64,000 bases of DNA from an uncultured bacterium (GTDB lineage: Bacteria; Bacillota; Clostridia; Lachnospirales; Lachnospiraceae): positions 53,909 to 117,908 of the forward strand of contig CAJMRM010000001.1 in NCBI GenBank assembly GCA_905215775.1. The letters are read 5' to 3'. Shown piece after piece: positions 8,270-17,911 of the stretch. The notes below the pieces were generated by a model. It made no database searches. It was not told the origin of the DNA and was given only the letters and a program-made list of their open reading frames with translations. Within the stretch, counting starts at the first letter, position 1, and each line of letters starts with the position of its first letter. Position numbers and translations under genes: made by a program.

Positions 8270-10006
8270 TTACAACATTTTATCGACCAGCTCCATCAAT
8301 TCTGCGCCCATCTTTTCAGATCTGGCGTCCGCGTCCTCCATGGAGGTTCCCTTTACCCCATAGTAAAATTTGATCTTAGGCTCCGTTCCAGACGGACGAA
8401 CACAGAGCCATGCGCCGTCGTTCATCTCATAATACAGAACGTTGGCAGAGGGCAGGCCTGTGGGACGGACCGCTCCTGAAGCCATATCCGCAATGGTCCC
8501 GGCCTTATAATCCCTGGCCGCAGTCACCGTATAGCCTCCCAGGGCCTTGGGCGGCTCCTGGCGGAAGTGTTCCATGATCTCCTGGATCTTTGCCAGACCC
8601 TCGATCCCCTTTAAGCCGATGGATTTTACGGTATCCTTATAGTAGCCGTACTTTTCATACATGGCCACCATGGCATCCCATAAGGTCATTCCCTTTTCTT
8701 TATAATAAGCGGCGGCCTCGCAGAGAGCGGCGGTGGCGGAGATTGCGTCCTTATCACGGGCATAGGTTCCGATCAGACAGCCGTAGCTTTCCTCCATACC
8801 GAACATATAGGTTCCATTTCCCGTCTGCTCCTCCTTCAGGATCTGCTGGCCGATATACTTAAAGCCCGTGAGCACCTCCACCAGCTCGCAGCCGTAATGC
8901 TCTGCCACGGCGTTCACCAGGTTGGTGGTAACGATGGATTTGATGACCTGTCCATCTGCCGGGATCTGGCCCTTGGCCTGCTTCTGGCTCAGCACATAAT
9001 CACATAACAGAGATCCGGACATATTTCCGGTCAGGGGATGGTATTCCCCGGTCTTTGCATCCTTCACATAAACGCCCAGACGGTCTGCGTCGGGATCGGT
9101 GGCCAGCACCAGATCGGCGTTCTTCTCCTTTGCCAGCTTCAGGCCCAGGGCGAAGGCCTCCTCTGCCTCCGGGTTTGGATAGCTGACTGTCGGGAAGTTT
9201 CCATCGGGCAGCTCCTGCTCCGGGACCACATAGACATTTTCAAAGCCCAGCTCCTTCATAACCCGTCTGGCCGGGATATTTCCGGTTCCATGGAGCGGAG
9301 TATAGATAATGGTGATATCCTTCTGCATCCGGTCAATGGCATCCTGGTTCACCACCTGGGCCTTCACGTTCTCAATATATTTATCGTCGATCTCCCTGCC
9401 GATCACCTGGAATTTTCCAGATTTTAAAGCCTCCTCCTCAGAGGTGGTCTTTACGGTGGAGAGGTCCTCAATGGCCAGAACCTCCTCTAAGACGCCCTTA
9501 TCGTGGGGCGGGGTGAACTGGGCGCCGTCCTCCCAATATACCTTGTAACCATTGTATTCCGGCGGGTTATGGCTGGCTGTGATGTTGATGCCGGCGATGC
9601 AGCCCAGCTCCCGGACTGCAAAGGAAAGCTCCGGTGTGGGGCGCAGGGATTCAAACTTATAGGCCCGGATCCCGTTGGCCGCCAGGGTCATAGCCGCCTC
9701 CATGGCGAACTCCGGGGACATTCTCCGGGAATCGAAGGCAATGGCAACGCCTTTTTCCTCTCCTCCCTGTTTTTTTATGTAGTTCGCCAGTCCCTGGGTC
9801 GCACGGCGGACCGTATAGATATTCATGCGGTTGATACCGGCTCCGATGATGCCGCGCAGCCCCGCAGTACCGAACTCCAGATCCATATAGAACCGCTCTT
9901 TGATCTCGTTTTCGTCGTCTGCAATGGCCCTCAGCTCATTTTTCGTATCCTCGTCGAAATACGGGTCTGCAAGCCACTGCTCATAGATCTTCATGTAATC
10001 TTTCAT
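8270..10006 (-). CDS. pgcA: Phosphoglucomutase/phosphomannomutase (alpha-D-phosphohexomutase)
   Basis: Interconverts glucose-1-phosphate and glucose-6-phosphate (or the mannose esters) in the cytoplasm, supplying sugar nucleotides for the cell wall. Visible signatures are FGTAGLRGIIGAGINRMN near the N-terminus, the phosphoserine loop NITASHNPPEYNGYK, the magnesium loop LATDPDADRLGV, the sugar-binding GMEESYGCLIG, and the phosphate-binding RPSGTEPKIKFYY near the C-terminus. The 578-residue length is usual for the PgcA/Pgm2 type. The start at 10006 (MKDYMKIYEQW) is chosen by family resemblance; GGGAG lies 11 nt upstream. An ATG four codons later is also possible. Confidence 0.93.
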   Translation of the reverse strand: MKDYMKIYEQWLADPYFDEDTKNELRAIADDENEIKERFYMDLEFGTAGLRGIIGAGINRMNIYTVRRATQGLANYIKKQGGEEKGVAIAFDSRRMSPEFAMEAAMTLAANGIRAYKFESLRPTPELSFAVRELGCIAGINITASHNPPEYNGYKVYWEDGAQFTPPHDKGVLEEVLAIEDLSTVKTTSEEEALKSGKFQVIGREIDDKYIENVKAQVVNQDAIDRMQKDITIIYTPLHGTGNIPARRVMKELGFENVYVVPEQELPDGNFPTVSYPNPEAEEAFALGLKLAKEKNADLVLATDPDADRLGVYVKDAKTGEYHPLTGNMSGSLLCDYVLSQKQAKGQIPADGQVIKSIVTTNLVNAVAEHYGCELVEVLTGFKYIGQQILKEEQTGNGTYMFGMEESYGCLIGTYARDKDAISATAALCEAAAYYKEKGMTLWDAMVAMYEKYGYYKDTVKSIGLKGIEGLAKIQEIMEHFRQEPPKALGGYTVTAARDYKAGTIADMASGAVRPTGLPSANVLYYEMNDGAWLCVRPSGTEPKIKFYYGVKGTSMEDADARSEKMGAELMELVDKML

Positions 10007-10100
10007 GTGCTTTTTCACTCCCTCAATCTTTCTTTTCGTCGATAAAACCAAAGTCCTCTTATGGTGTCATTATACTTCATCCGGCTGAAAAAATAAAGCA

Positions 10101-11087
10101 CTAAATGATGCCGTCCACAAACCGTTTCCGGTTCATTTCCTGGGCTTTCAGGCTTTCGATCTTCTCCGTATTCCGGGCCGGGACCCACGCCTTATTAGCA
10201 TTATAGTAGAAGTTGATCTGCTTCCAGTATTTCTCCGGATACAGGAACATGCAGTACAGGCATTCCCGTTCCAGCCGGCTCATGGGAAGCACCCGTTCAT
10301 AAGCCTCCAGCATCCCATTTCCCAGTCCGCAGTCCCAGTTATGCTTTTCCATGACCTTCCGCATAAAGTAGTACAGATCCTCTGCCTGGAGGCCTAGATG
10401 CATCCGTCCGAATCCGGTGACAGCCACATAATCCCGGCCCATGAGAAGGTGATGCTGGTTCAGCTCCCCGTGACAGATGCAGTATCTTTCCGTCCATCCC
10501 CTTTCATTTTCCTGGTACAGCTTTTTCATCCCCTCCGCCGCCCGGACGGCCTGGTGGTAAAACGGCTCGAAGCTGGCAATGATGCAGAGCTCAAACTCGT
10601 TTTTCTGCCGCTTTCCCCGGATAAAGGTCCTGGCCTTTTTAAGCTCTCGGTTGTGCTTTTCCATGGCCATAAAAAGAGGCGGAGACACCATGGATCTCAG
10701 ATTCCACTCCTCCCTGGTCTCCACCTTCCTCAAAAGCTTATGGAGAACGGCGATCTGGCGCACCGCCGAAAGGATCTCCCCTGTATCCTTCAGATCGCAT
10801 TCCCGGTCAGAAAACCAGTCCTTCACCACATACCGGACGCCGTCGGAGGCAGTGGATAAAAGCTCTCCCTCTTTATTCCGCACATACTGGTCCACCTTAA
10901 GACTTCCGGCTCCTGCCACGGCCCCCAGGACCTGTTCCTCAAATTCCAGCCGTTTTACGCTGCCTTTATATTCCATCAGGAGCTTTAATCCCCGGTCAGT
11001 CTCAAAGATCCAGGCTCCGCGGCCCTTCCGCATGGATTCCACATTCAGCTCATACTGTCCGGCCACCTCTGTATTCCAGTCATTCAT
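10101..11087 (-). CDS. CotS-family spore coat protein
   Basis: A 328-residue protein of the CotS/YutH family, built like an aminoglycoside-phosphotransferase/choline kinase. It has an N-terminal lobe with a lysine strand (GLKLLMEYKG), and a C-terminal lobe with ICHGELNQHHLLM, where H-G-E-x-N takes the place of the kinase H-G-D-x-x-x-N, followed by AVTGFGRMHLG. These proteins are spore coat constituents; kinase activity is doubtful. The start at 11087 has GGAGG about 8 nt upstream. It sits close to cca and in the same broad segment as spoIIID, in keeping with a spore-former. Confidence 0.8.
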   Translation of the reverse strand: MNDWNTEVAGQYELNVESMRKGRGAWIFETDRGLKLLMEYKGSVKRLEFEEQVLGAVAGAGSLKVDQYVRNKEGELLSTASDGVRYVVKDWFSDRECDLKDTGEILSAVRQIAVLHKLLRKVETREEWNLRSMVSPPLFMAMEKHNRELKKARTFIRGKRQKNEFELCIIASFEPFYHQAVRAAEGMKKLYQENERGWTERYCICHGELNQHHLLMGRDYVAVTGFGRMHLGLQAEDLYYFMRKVMEKHNWDCGLGNGMLEAYERVLPMSRLERECLYCMFLYPEKYWKQINFYYNANKAWVPARNTEKIESLKAQEMNRKRFVDGII

Positions 11088-11133
11088 CCTGATCCCCTCC
11101 ATATCCCTTCTGAACTACTTCCAGAATATGAAG

Positions 11134-11169
11134 GGGCCGGCCAGAATATGAGGACATTTTGGCCAGCCC
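11134..11169 (-). terminator. Candidate terminator after cca
   Basis: Ten-bp stem (11134-11143 with 11160-11169, one internal G-T wobble) just past the cca stop codon on the minus strand. The downstream tract is only moderately T-rich, so termination strength is uncertain. A short direct repeat, CCAGAATATGA, flanks its left arm. Confidence 0.4.
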
Positions 11170-11195
11170 GCTCTTTCGCCCGCAAATGAAGTTTT

Positions 11196-12425
11196 TCAGG
11201 ACCGGAGCTTTTCCAGCAGAAGCTCTCTCCGGTTCATGGACGGATCCTCCAGAACCAGCTCCAGCAGGCGCCGGAGGGCCTCGCCGATCTCCTTTCCCTC
11301 CATGCCGGCTGTCAGCAGGTCTTTGCCTCCCACTGCCAGCTCCTTCAGGGATACGCAGTCCCCGTCTTTTTCGATCTCCTCCCACAGCCGGCGGATCTCC
11401 TCCACCCGCGGGTCCTGATCCAGCTCTTTAAGCCGCAGGCAGCCGTCAAACTGATACGGCGTCATCTGGCTTAAAAATCTCCGGATCCCGGCCTTTTCCG
11501 GCTCCAGGGACGTCTGGGCGGCCTCCGTCATGGTCTTTCCATTGTCCACCGTTTCATTATCCAGCTTCAGACCCTTGAGGATCCGGCGCACCATGGCCGG
11601 CTCCATATGACGCAGGAATCCGGCCCAGCGCATGGATTTCTCCGGAGGGAGCAGGGACAGGCAGGAAAACAGCTCGCTTCCATCGGCCCCTCCGGCCTTC
11701 CTCTCCCGCTCAGTACAGAATACCCTGGGGAAATCCTCGGTCACATAGGGGCTGATCCCCGTGTCCTCCACCATGGCGATCTTTTCCGGGTGGGCAGAGG
11801 TCAGGAGCTTGGTAAGCTCCACCTGGATCCGCTCCTTGCTGACGTTCCTAAGGTTCGGGGCAATGGCCCGGATGGCCATGTACGTCTCCTCTTCGATGGA
11901 AAATCCCAGCTGGGCTGCAAAGCGGATGGCCCGCAGGATCCGCAGGGCATCCTCTGTGAACCGGTCCCGGGCACAGCCCACGCACCGGATCACCCCTTTC
12001 TCCAGGTCTCCCATGCCGTCAAAGGCGTCCACGATCCCGGTCTCATGGCTGTACGCCATGGCGTTGATGGTGAAATCCCGGCGTTTTAAGTCCTCCAGAA
12101 GACTGGATGTGAATTCCACCGAATCCGGATGGCGGCCGTCCCGGTACTCCCCGTCGATCCGGTAGGTGGTCACCTCATAGCCCCTGCGGTTTTTAATGAT
12201 GGTGACGGTCCCGTGCTGAAGCCCCGTATCCACAGTCTTTCCAAAGATCTCCTTCACCTCCTCCGGCCTTGCGGAGGTAGTGATGTCCCAGTCGCCGGGA
12301 GTCCGGCCCAAAAGAGTATCCCGGACGCAGCCGCCTACGGCAAAGGCCTCAAAGCCCCGTTTCCGTATTTTTTTTATGATCCATTCTGCCTCATAGGGCA
12401 TTTCTATCCTTACGTCCCGATTCAT
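11196..12425 (-). CDS. cca: CCA tRNA nucleotidyltransferase / poly(A) polymerase family
   Basis: Adds or repairs the 3'-CCA end of tRNAs. The N-terminal class II nucleotidyltransferase head shows VGGCVRDTLLGRTPGDWDIT (G-G-x-V-R-D and the D-x-D metal pair), followed by HGTVTIIKNRRGYEVTTYR, SLLEDLKRRDFTINAMAYS (R-R-D-F) and FTEDALRILRAIRFAAQLGF. A helical neck/body completes the 409 residues. The ATG at 12425 is chosen because AGGAGG lies 9 nt upstream and the family motif begins about 25 residues in. A longer reading frame upstream overlaps bioY and is not real. Confidence 0.92.
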   Translation of the reverse strand: MNRDVRIEMPYEAEWIIKKIRKRGFEAFAVGGCVRDTLLGRTPGDWDITTSARPEEVKEIFGKTVDTGLQHGTVTIIKNRRGYEVTTYRIDGEYRDGRHPDSVEFTSSLLEDLKRRDFTINAMAYSHETGIVDAFDGMGDLEKGVIRCVGCARDRFTEDALRILRAIRFAAQLGFSIEEETYMAIRAIAPNLRNVSKERIQVELTKLLTSAHPEKIAMVEDTGISPYVTEDFPRVFCTERERKAGGADGSELFSCLSLLPPEKSMRWAGFLRHMEPAMVRRILKGLKLDNETVDNGKTMTEAAQTSLEPEKAGIRRFLSQMTPYQFDGCLRLKELDQDPRVEEIRRLWEEIEKDGDCVSLKELAVGGKDLLTAGMEGKEIGEALRRLLELVLEDPSMNRRELLLEKLRS

Positions 12426-12559
12426 GGCCCTCCGCCTCCTGACATTTCCTTCTGTTTCTCCTGCGGCCGCTTCCTGCCTTTTCCGGAAGCCGGGCCTGCG
12501 GCCCCTCCTGCCCGGAGCCAGTCCGGGAACCCTTCTGTCCTTCCCGGCTGTCCGCTCTG

Positions 12560-13132
12560 TCAGCCTCTCATGTCCGAAAACACCGGGATCAGCCGTTTCG
12601 CCAGCACAGCCGCCAGCACGCAGAGCATGAAATCCTCCCCCACGGTCAGGAGAAAGCAGTTGATGAATACCAGCTTCCAGCTGACGGCCACCTGAAGCAC
12701 ATAATTGCTGCATACATAAAACCAGACCATGCCGCAGGCATAATCCGCCAGCAGGCCCCAGACCGCCGAAAACAAAAGCCAGCCAAAGGAATTCTGGCGG
12801 TGCAGCTCATGGATCCGTCCCGTCAGATATCCGGCGGCGGCAAACCCCATCAGGAACCCGAAGGTGGGCTTCAGAAGATAGGAAAGGCCTCCGCCGGAGG
12901 CAAACACCGGGATCCCCAGGAGCCCCACCGCCAGATATGTGCATACGCTGAACAGCGCGCCCTTTGAGCCCAGGAGAAGCCCTGCCAGAAGCACGAAAAA
13001 GAACTGAAGGGTAAAGTGCATGGGCACCGGCTGGACCGGGATCGTGATCTTAAGAAACGCCCCGGCCGCGATCAGTGCCGTAAACAGCCCTCCATAGGCC
13101 AGGTCCTTTACGGACCGTCTGTTTTCCTTCAT
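12560..13132 (-). CDS. bioY: Biotin transporter substrate-binding (S) component BioY
   Basis: Membrane S-component of an energy-coupling-factor biotin transporter, 190 residues with about six helices. Typical BioY features are IPVQPVPMHFTLQFFFVLLAGLLLG, the glycine-rich GGLSYLLKPTFGFLMGF region, and the first-helix AYGGLFTALIAAGAF. It starts 3 nt after the proS stop codon and is therefore likely read from the proS T-box transcript. It would need an EcfAA'T module; such a module lies at 47-50 kb in this window. Confidence 0.92.
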   Translation of the reverse strand: MKENRRSVKDLAYGGLFTALIAAGAFLKITIPVQPVPMHFTLQFFFVLLAGLLLGSKGALFSVCTYLAVGLLGIPVFASGGGLSYLLKPTFGFLMGFAAAGYLTGRIHELHRQNSFGWLLFSAVWGLLADYACGMVWFYVCSNYVLQVAVSWKLVFINCFLLTVGEDFMLCVLAAVLAKRLIPVFSDMRG

Positions 13133-13135
13133 ATA

Positions 13136-14569
13136 TTAATATGCCTTGCCCCAGTACACCATCTTTGTGGCCGGCTTTCCGCAGTATACACAGGTGTCAG
13201 CCAGCTTTTCCTGCTTAAAGGGCATGCAGCGGGAGGTCACGCCCACTTCTTCCTTTAATTTATCCTCGCATTCCTGGCAGCCGCACCACATGGCCCGGAT
13301 AAAGCCCGGCTTGTTGTCGGCAATGTCCTTCATCTCCTCCAGGTTATGGGCGTCGTAGGTATGGGCATCCCTGTGGGCCTTTGCCCTCTCAAACATATCA
13401 TGCTGGATGGTCTCCAAAAGCTCGCCCACCTTTGCGGGGATCTCGTCAATGGCCACGGTGATCTTCTCATGGGTATCGCGGCGCACCAGCACGGCCTGAC
13501 CGGCCTCAATGTCCTTGGGCCCCAGCTCCACGCGCACCGGGATCCCGCGCATCTCGGACTCGGAGAACTTCCAGCCCGGGCTCTTGTCGGAATCGTCCAC
13601 CTTTACGCGGAAATTGGAGAGCATGTCCTTCACTTCCAGCGTTTTTTCCATTACGTCCTCCAGATTCTGACGGATCGGAACGATCACCACCTGGGTAGGA
13701 GCCACCTTCGGCGGAAGCACAAGCCCCTCATTGTCGCCGTGTACCATGATGATGGCGCCGATCATACGGGTGGTCATGCCCCAGGAGGTCTGGTGCACAT
13801 ATTTTAACTGGTTGTCCTTATCGGAATACTGGATTCCGAAGGCCTTTGCAAAGCCGTCGCCAAAGTTATGGCTGGTACCGGACTGGAGAGCCTTTCCGTC
13901 ATGCATCAGGGCCTCGATGGTATAGGTAGCCTCTGCGCCGGCAAATTTCTCCTTATCGGTCTTCTGGCCGCGGACCACCGGGATCGCCAGGAAGTCCTCG
14001 CAGAAATCCGCATATAAGTTTAACATCTGGATGGTGCGCTCTTCCGCTTCCTCGGCTGTGGCGTGGGCAGTATGGCCCTCCTGCCATAAAAACTCTCTGG
14101 AGCGGAGGAAGGGTCTTGTGGTCTTCTCCCATCTCACAACCGAGCACCACTGGTTATATACCTTGGGAAGATCCCGGTAGGAGTGGATATCCCCTGCATA
14201 AAAATCGCAGAATAAGGTTTCCGATGTGGGTCTTACGCAAAGGCGCTCCTGTAAAGGCTCCAGACCTCCGTGGGTCACCCAGGCAACCTCCGGTGCAAAG
14301 CCCTCTACGTGATCCTTTTCCTTCTGAAGCAGGCTCTCCGGAATAAATAAGGGCATATATACGTTCTTTACGCCGGTCTCCTTAAATCTCTTATCCAGTT
14401 CATGCTGGATATTCTCCCACAGGGCGTAGCCGTCGGGCTTAATGACCATACAGCCCTTTACGCTGGCATAATCGCACAGCTCCGCCTTCTTTACCACATC
14501 CGTATACCACTGGGCGAAATCCTCTTCCATGGAAGTGATCGCTTCCACCATCTTTTTTTCCTTTGCCAT
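13136..14569 (-). CDS. proS: Prolyl-tRNA synthetase, eukaryote/archaeon-like type 3
   Basis: Charges tRNA-Pro with proline. The 477-residue form lacks the bacterial editing insertion and belongs to the short archaeal-type ProRS. Class II motifs are visible: motif 1 region [14 protein letters not shown], the [21 protein letters not shown] segment, motif 2 [26 protein letters not shown], and motif 3-type [22 protein letters not shown] zinc-like C-terminal domain has MWCGCQECE and CVYCGKPA. It is preceded by a T-box leader. Confidence 0.96.
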   Translation of the reverse strand: MAKEKKMVEAITSMEEDFAQWYTDVVKKAELCDYASVKGCMVIKPDGYALWENIQHELDKRFKETGVKNVYMPLFIPESLLQKEKDHVEGFAPEVAWVTHGGLEPLQERLCVRPTSETLFCDFYAGDIHSYRDLPKVYNQWCSVVRWEKTTRPFLRSREFLWQEGHTAHATAEEAEERTIQMLNLYADFCEDFLAIPVVRGQKTDKEKFAGAEATYTIEALMHDGKALQSGTSHNFGDGFAKAFGIQYSDKDNQLKYVHQTSWGMTTRMIGAIIMVHGDNEGLVLPPKVAPTQVVIVPIRQNLEDVMEKTLEVKDMLSNFRVKVDDSDKSPGWKFSESEMRGIPVRVELGPKDIEAGQAVLVRRDTHEKITVAIDEIPAKVGELLETIQHDMFERAKAHRDAHTYDAHNLEEMKDIADNKPGFIRAMWCGCQECEDKLKEEVGVTSRCMPFKQEKLADTCVYCGKPATKMVYWGKAY

Positions 14570-14683
14570 GATGATCCTCCTTTATATTCTGTGCTGTCCG
14601 GGCGGCTGCCGGCTCCGGGGCGTCCTTAAAGCAGGAACCGCGCCCTGTCCCATCCTTATTCCATAAAGCGGGCCGGATAAAAC

Positions 14684-14945
14684 AAAAAAGCTGTCAGCCC
14701 CATAAAGGGACCGACAGCCGGCGTTACCACCCAATTTAGCTCCCGGCTTTTCCGGAAACTCTCTCTTTTTCCGCTAACGCCGGAAATACGTTATGCTTCA
14801 CAGGAACGGGACCTCCGCTTATTTCTCTTCCCGTTTTCCTGCCCGCATAAAGCTCCGGGACCGGTTTCAACGATGCGCACATAAAGGCTCCCACCGCCGC
14901 CTTCTCTCTGGGATGCCGCATTCCGTTTACTTTTTCCCTTCACTG
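14684..14945 (-). promoter_or_regulatory. T-box leader controlling proS
   Basis: On the minus strand the leader holds the T-box core AATTGGGTGGTAACGCC (about 14721-14735). An intrinsic terminator follows: stem arms about 14690-14701 and 14707-14718, then TTTTTT at 14684-14689. A stem I region upstream contains GTGAAGGGAAAAAGTAAACG and a triplet in GAAACCGGTCCC. CCG there is a candidate proline specifier codon. Uncharged tRNA-Pro binding would stabilise the antiterminator and allow proS-bioY transcription. The T-box motif and terminator are plain; the specifier assignment is inference. Confidence 0.9.
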
Positions 14946-15050
14946 CTTTTTCATATAGGTCTTATGTCCACTGATTTTAAAGGATTTTCGGTGGTTTGTC
15001 AAGTACCTGGATGGCCTGCCGGGACCAGCTTTTTTAGCCTGTCGGACAGA

Positions 15051-15326
15051 TCACCCGTTTTCCCGGCTGCAGGCCTGCAGCCGGTGCTCATATTTCTCCT
15101 TGGTAGCCAGGCCGCCGCGGATGTGGCGCTCCGCCTTATTGATGTCCAGCACCACCCGTGCCTGGGCCGCCAGAGCCGGGTTGATGTGGGTGAGGCGGTC
15201 GGTGACGTCTTTATGCACCGTACTCTTCGATATCCCAAACTTTTTCGCTGTCTGCCGCACCGTAGCATTCTCGTCTATGATGTAATTGGCGATCTGAACC
15301 GCCCGTTCTTCGATATATTCCTTCAT
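15051..15326 (-). CDS. spoIIID: Sporulation transcriptional regulator SpoIIID
   Basis: Small DNA-binding protein of the mother-cell sporulation cascade, 91 residues. The N-terminal helix-turn-helix is well conserved (YIEERAVQIANYIIDENATVRQTAKKFGISKSTVHKDVTDRL), followed by INPALAAQARVVLDINKAERHIRGG, which matches SpoIIID of clostridia and bacilli. It is a single gene lying upstream of the proS leader on the same strand. Confidence 0.96.
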   Translation of the reverse strand: MKEYIEERAVQIANYIIDENATVRQTAKKFGISKSTVHKDVTDRLTHINPALAAQARVVLDINKAERHIRGGLATKEKYEHRLQACSRENG

Positions 15327-15401
15327 GGGTCTTCCCCTGGGAACGTTTTGTACATCATATGAAATGCCGGGGGCTGTTATGACCGCGGACCGGCGGCTTT
15401 C

Positions 15402-15952
15402 TTACGTTTCTGCCGGCTCCACGATCCGCATTCCCGACAGGCTGAACAAAAGTCTTCCCAGGGCATATTTCTGCAGCCGCAGATATTCCTCCGGAGATAC
15501 CTTTCCGCCAAAATTCAGAATCTCCATATCTCCTCCGGCTCCCTCCACAAAAATATCTGCAGGAGTAAACCCATTTTTCAGATAGAACCGCCTTCTGGCG
15601 ATCCTCTGCTCCCGGTTTTCTGCCCCCTCGTCCAGCCGCTCGATCAGCAGGACCACCTTTTTATCCGAAAAAAGCCGGCATACTTCCTGCATGATGAAGC
15701 TTCCAGTCCCCTTGCTCCGGATACGGCCAGGTAATCTACCATGACCATATTCTGATACGGGATGGCAACAGTAAAGCCCAACAGTCCATTTTCATCGGAT
15801 GCCGTAAAGCCCCTGGCCTTTCCCCGCTTCACCGAATGCTTCAGAATAAAAAACGGTTTTCTCTCTCTTTTAGGGAAGGCTTCCATATAAATATTCTTTA
15901 CTTCCTGCCACTGACTGGCTTCTATTTCTGTAAATCTCATTTTTCCCTCCAA
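15402..15952 (-). pseudogene. GNAT N-acetyltransferase interrupted by a frameshift
   Basis: Two overlapping frames give the two halves of one GNAT protein. The N-terminal half (15644-15952) ends its meaningful sequence at VMVDYLAVS; the C-terminal half resumes as RSKGTGSFIMQEVCRLF in another frame. The acetyl-CoA loop R-S-K-G-T-G, matching R-x-x-G-x-G, straddles the junction. One missing base near 15717-15722, in a TCCGG stretch, restores a full protein of about 180 residues. Either the gene has decayed or the base call is wrong. It faces the MerR regulator and has a MerR-type promoter, so it was probably the regulated target. Confidence 0.75.
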
Positions 15953-15980
15953 AATCTTGCATATTTTACTTGCTCAGTGT

Positions 15981-16011
15981 ATCATAATACGTACAGTAAC
16001 TGTACAGTCAA
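15981..16011 (-). promoter_or_regulatory. MerR-type promoter/operator
   Basis: On the minus strand -35 TTGACT (16006-16011) and -10 TATGAT (15981-15986) are separated by 19 bp. The spacer holds the perfect palindrome GTACAGTAACTGTAC (15991-16005). A long 19-bp spacer filled by a dyad is the hallmark of promoters remodelled by MerR-family activators. It drives the GNAT gene and lies 13 nt before the merR start. Confidence 0.8.
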
Positions 16012-16023
16012 GAGGGAATGTGT

Positions 16024-16836
16024 ATGAAAAACAAAAAATATCTGCTTACCTCCGGGGAATTCGCGAAAATGAATGGGATCAATAAAAGAACCCTGCATTA
16101 TTACAATGATATCGGTCTGTTCCACCCGGAAATGATCGCTGAAAACGGATACCACTATTACAGCCGCTTCCAGGCGGCGCAGCTGGAAATGATCCTGATC
16201 TTCCGGCGTCTGGGACTCTCCATCGAGGAGATCCGGGCCTACACGGACCATCCGTCCGACGCTTCCTTTACCCAGATCATCCAGGAAAAGCGGGAACTCA
16301 TCGACCGGTCCGTACAGCAGTTTCTGGAGGTAAAGGCCTTTCTGCAGCAGAAGCAGGAAAAGCTGGCGCTCGGGCTTTCGGCCAGCCACGGGAAGATCGA
16401 GAGGATCCGCATGCCGGAACGTCCTATCCTGCTCTCCGCTCCCATCACCGGAGCCTACGACGAGCATGATTTTTCTGTGGCCGCCGATTTTTCTCTCCGT
16501 CTGAAAACCATCTTTGGCCTGTACGACAACTTCGGCAGCCGGATCTCCATCCAGAACATTTACTCCGGAAATTTCAATGATTATGACTGCTTCTTTTCTT
16601 ATGGCAGAAATGAAGCCGGACCGTATGATGCCGTACTGCCCGCGGGAGAATATCTGCGGGCGTTCAGCGTGGGAAGCTGGGACCGGCTGAAGGACGTTTA
16701 TGACCGTCTCCTGTCCTATGCCCGGGAGCATGCGCTTACACTGACCGGCTTCGCCTATGAAGAAGGGCTCAACGAAATGGCGCTGCGGGAGCTTGACGAC
16801 TATATCACGATGATCACCGTCGCTTATACAGCATAA
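16024..16836 (+). CDS. MerR-family transcriptional regulator with GyrI-like effector domain
   Basis: The 270-residue protein has a MerR winged helix near the N-terminus (LTSGEFAKMNGINKRTLHYYNDIGLFHPEMIAENGYHYYS), a coiled dimerisation helix (about residues 80-120), and a C-terminal domain. The last part shows GEYLRAFSVGSWDRLKDVYDRLLSYAREH, which resembles GyrI-like/SOUL effector-binding domains of BmrR-type multidrug regulators. The start at 16024 is favoured over 16018 because GAGGG then lies 7 nt upstream. It presumably acts on the promoter at 15981-16011. Confidence 0.88.
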   Translation: MKNKKYLLTSGEFAKMNGINKRTLHYYNDIGLFHPEMIAENGYHYYSRFQAAQLEMILIFRRLGLSIEEIRAYTDHPSDASFTQIIQEKRELIDRSVQQFLEVKAFLQQKQEKLALGLSASHGKIERIRMPERPILLSAPITGAYDEHDFSVAADFSLRLKTIFGLYDNFGSRISIQNIYSGNFNDYDCFFSYGRNEAGPYDAVLPAGEYLRAFSVGSWDRLKDVYDRLLSYAREHALTLTGFAYEEGLNEMALRELDDYITMITVAYTA

Positions 16837-16891
16837 CCGTTCTGCTGCTGCGGGACCGAAGATCGCTGCCAGCGTCTGCCGGCAGCATACC

Positions 16892-17857
16892 ATGGAGGAA
16901 CTCATTTTGAATTTAGAAAGCTATCAATATTTTGCGGCCGCCGCCGAGGAATTGAATTTTACCAGAGCCGCCAAACGACTTTACATAACCCAACAGGCCC
17001 TAAGCAAGCAGATCGACCGGCTTGAACACGCCTACAATGTCCGGCTGTTTAACCGGGAGTCTCCCATGACCCTGATCCCCGCTGGAAAATGCCTTTACCA
17101 ATACGCCTGCCGGCTGATCGAGGACGAGCGCCAGATGCAGGGCGCCCTGGACCGTCTTTTAAACCTTAGCCGCCGGAAGCTGATCATCGGCGCATCCTAT
17201 TATCGCAGCAGCGTCCTTCTGCCGGGACTTTTGGCTGAATATCATAAGATCCGTCCGGAGGTAACAGTGGAAATCCATGAAAATAATCTTTCCAAAACCA
17301 CAGAGGCCCTGAAGCTGGGGAAGATCGATCTGATGTTTGGATATGCAGAAAATGACGACCCAGCCCTGGTCTCCAGACCGATCTTTAAGGAATCCGTACT
17401 GTTTGTCCTCCCAAAAACGCTGGCCGCCAAGTGGTTTTCCCCGGAAGAGATCCGGAAAATGCAGAAAAAAACCGGTGTTCCCCTGAAGGTGTTCTCCAGG
17501 CTTCCCTTTATCCGCGTGTCCCACTATTCCTGGCTGGGAACCCTGTTTGACCGCTGCTGCAAGGAACAGGGGATCGTTCCCGATATCGTTCTGGATTCCA
17601 GCAGCATCCTGACGACTCTCAGCTGCTGCCTGGAGGGGATCGGGATCACCCTGATCCCGGATCTCTATATCCGCAGCCTTACCTCCCAGCAGAAAGAGAA
17701 TGTATATCTGTTCCGCTGGGACTATCCGGAAGCCGAATGCCATTCAGCCATTCTTTATCTGAAAAACAGCTATCTTTCAGAAGAGGCCAGAGACTTTATA
17801 CAGACCGTCCGATCTGCCAGCGAACCATCTATATACGAATTAAACAATTATTCGTAG
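16892..17857 (+). CDS. LysR-family transcriptional regulator (upstream of yfcC-M20)
   Basis: The 321-residue protein has a typical LysR helix-turn-helix (YFAAAAEELNFTRAAKRLYITQQALSKQIDRLE, about residues 13-45) and an effector domain with KLIIGASYYRSSVLLPGLL and CLEGIGITLIPDLYI. It is codirectional with the YfcC permease and M20 amidohydrolase that follow, with a promoter between. An inverted repeat TAGTATTTTTATACTA lies right after its stop codon, at the upstream edge of that promoter, and could be an operator. It probably regulates those two genes. Confidence 0.9.
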   Translation: MEELILNLESYQYFAAAAEELNFTRAAKRLYITQQALSKQIDRLEHAYNVRLFNRESPMTLIPAGKCLYQYACRLIEDERQMQGALDRLLNLSRRKLIIGASYYRSSVLLPGLLAEYHKIRPEVTVEIHENNLSKTTEALKLGKIDLMFGYAENDDPALVSRPIFKESVLFVLPKTLAAKWFSPEEIRKMQKKTGVPLKVFSRLPFIRVSHYSWLGTLFDRCCKEQGIVPDIVLDSSSILTTLSCCLEGIGITLIPDLYIRSLTSQQKENVYLFRWDYPEAECHSAILYLKNSYLSEEARDFIQTVRSASEPSIYELNNYS

Positions 17858-17911
17858 TATTTTTATACTATTTGAACAAATTATTAGTTGTACTATCTTT
17901 TTAAAGGTTGT

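Noticed and set aside
12426..12713. N-terminal extension of the cca frame to 505 codons
   Set aside because: It overlaps bioY on the same strand; family motifs and the AGGAGG ribosome-binding site support the start at 12425.
14684..14945. T-box leader as a novel element
   Set aside because: It has the ordinary core, terminator and position before an aminoacyl-tRNA synthetase gene; listed as a known element, not a discovery.
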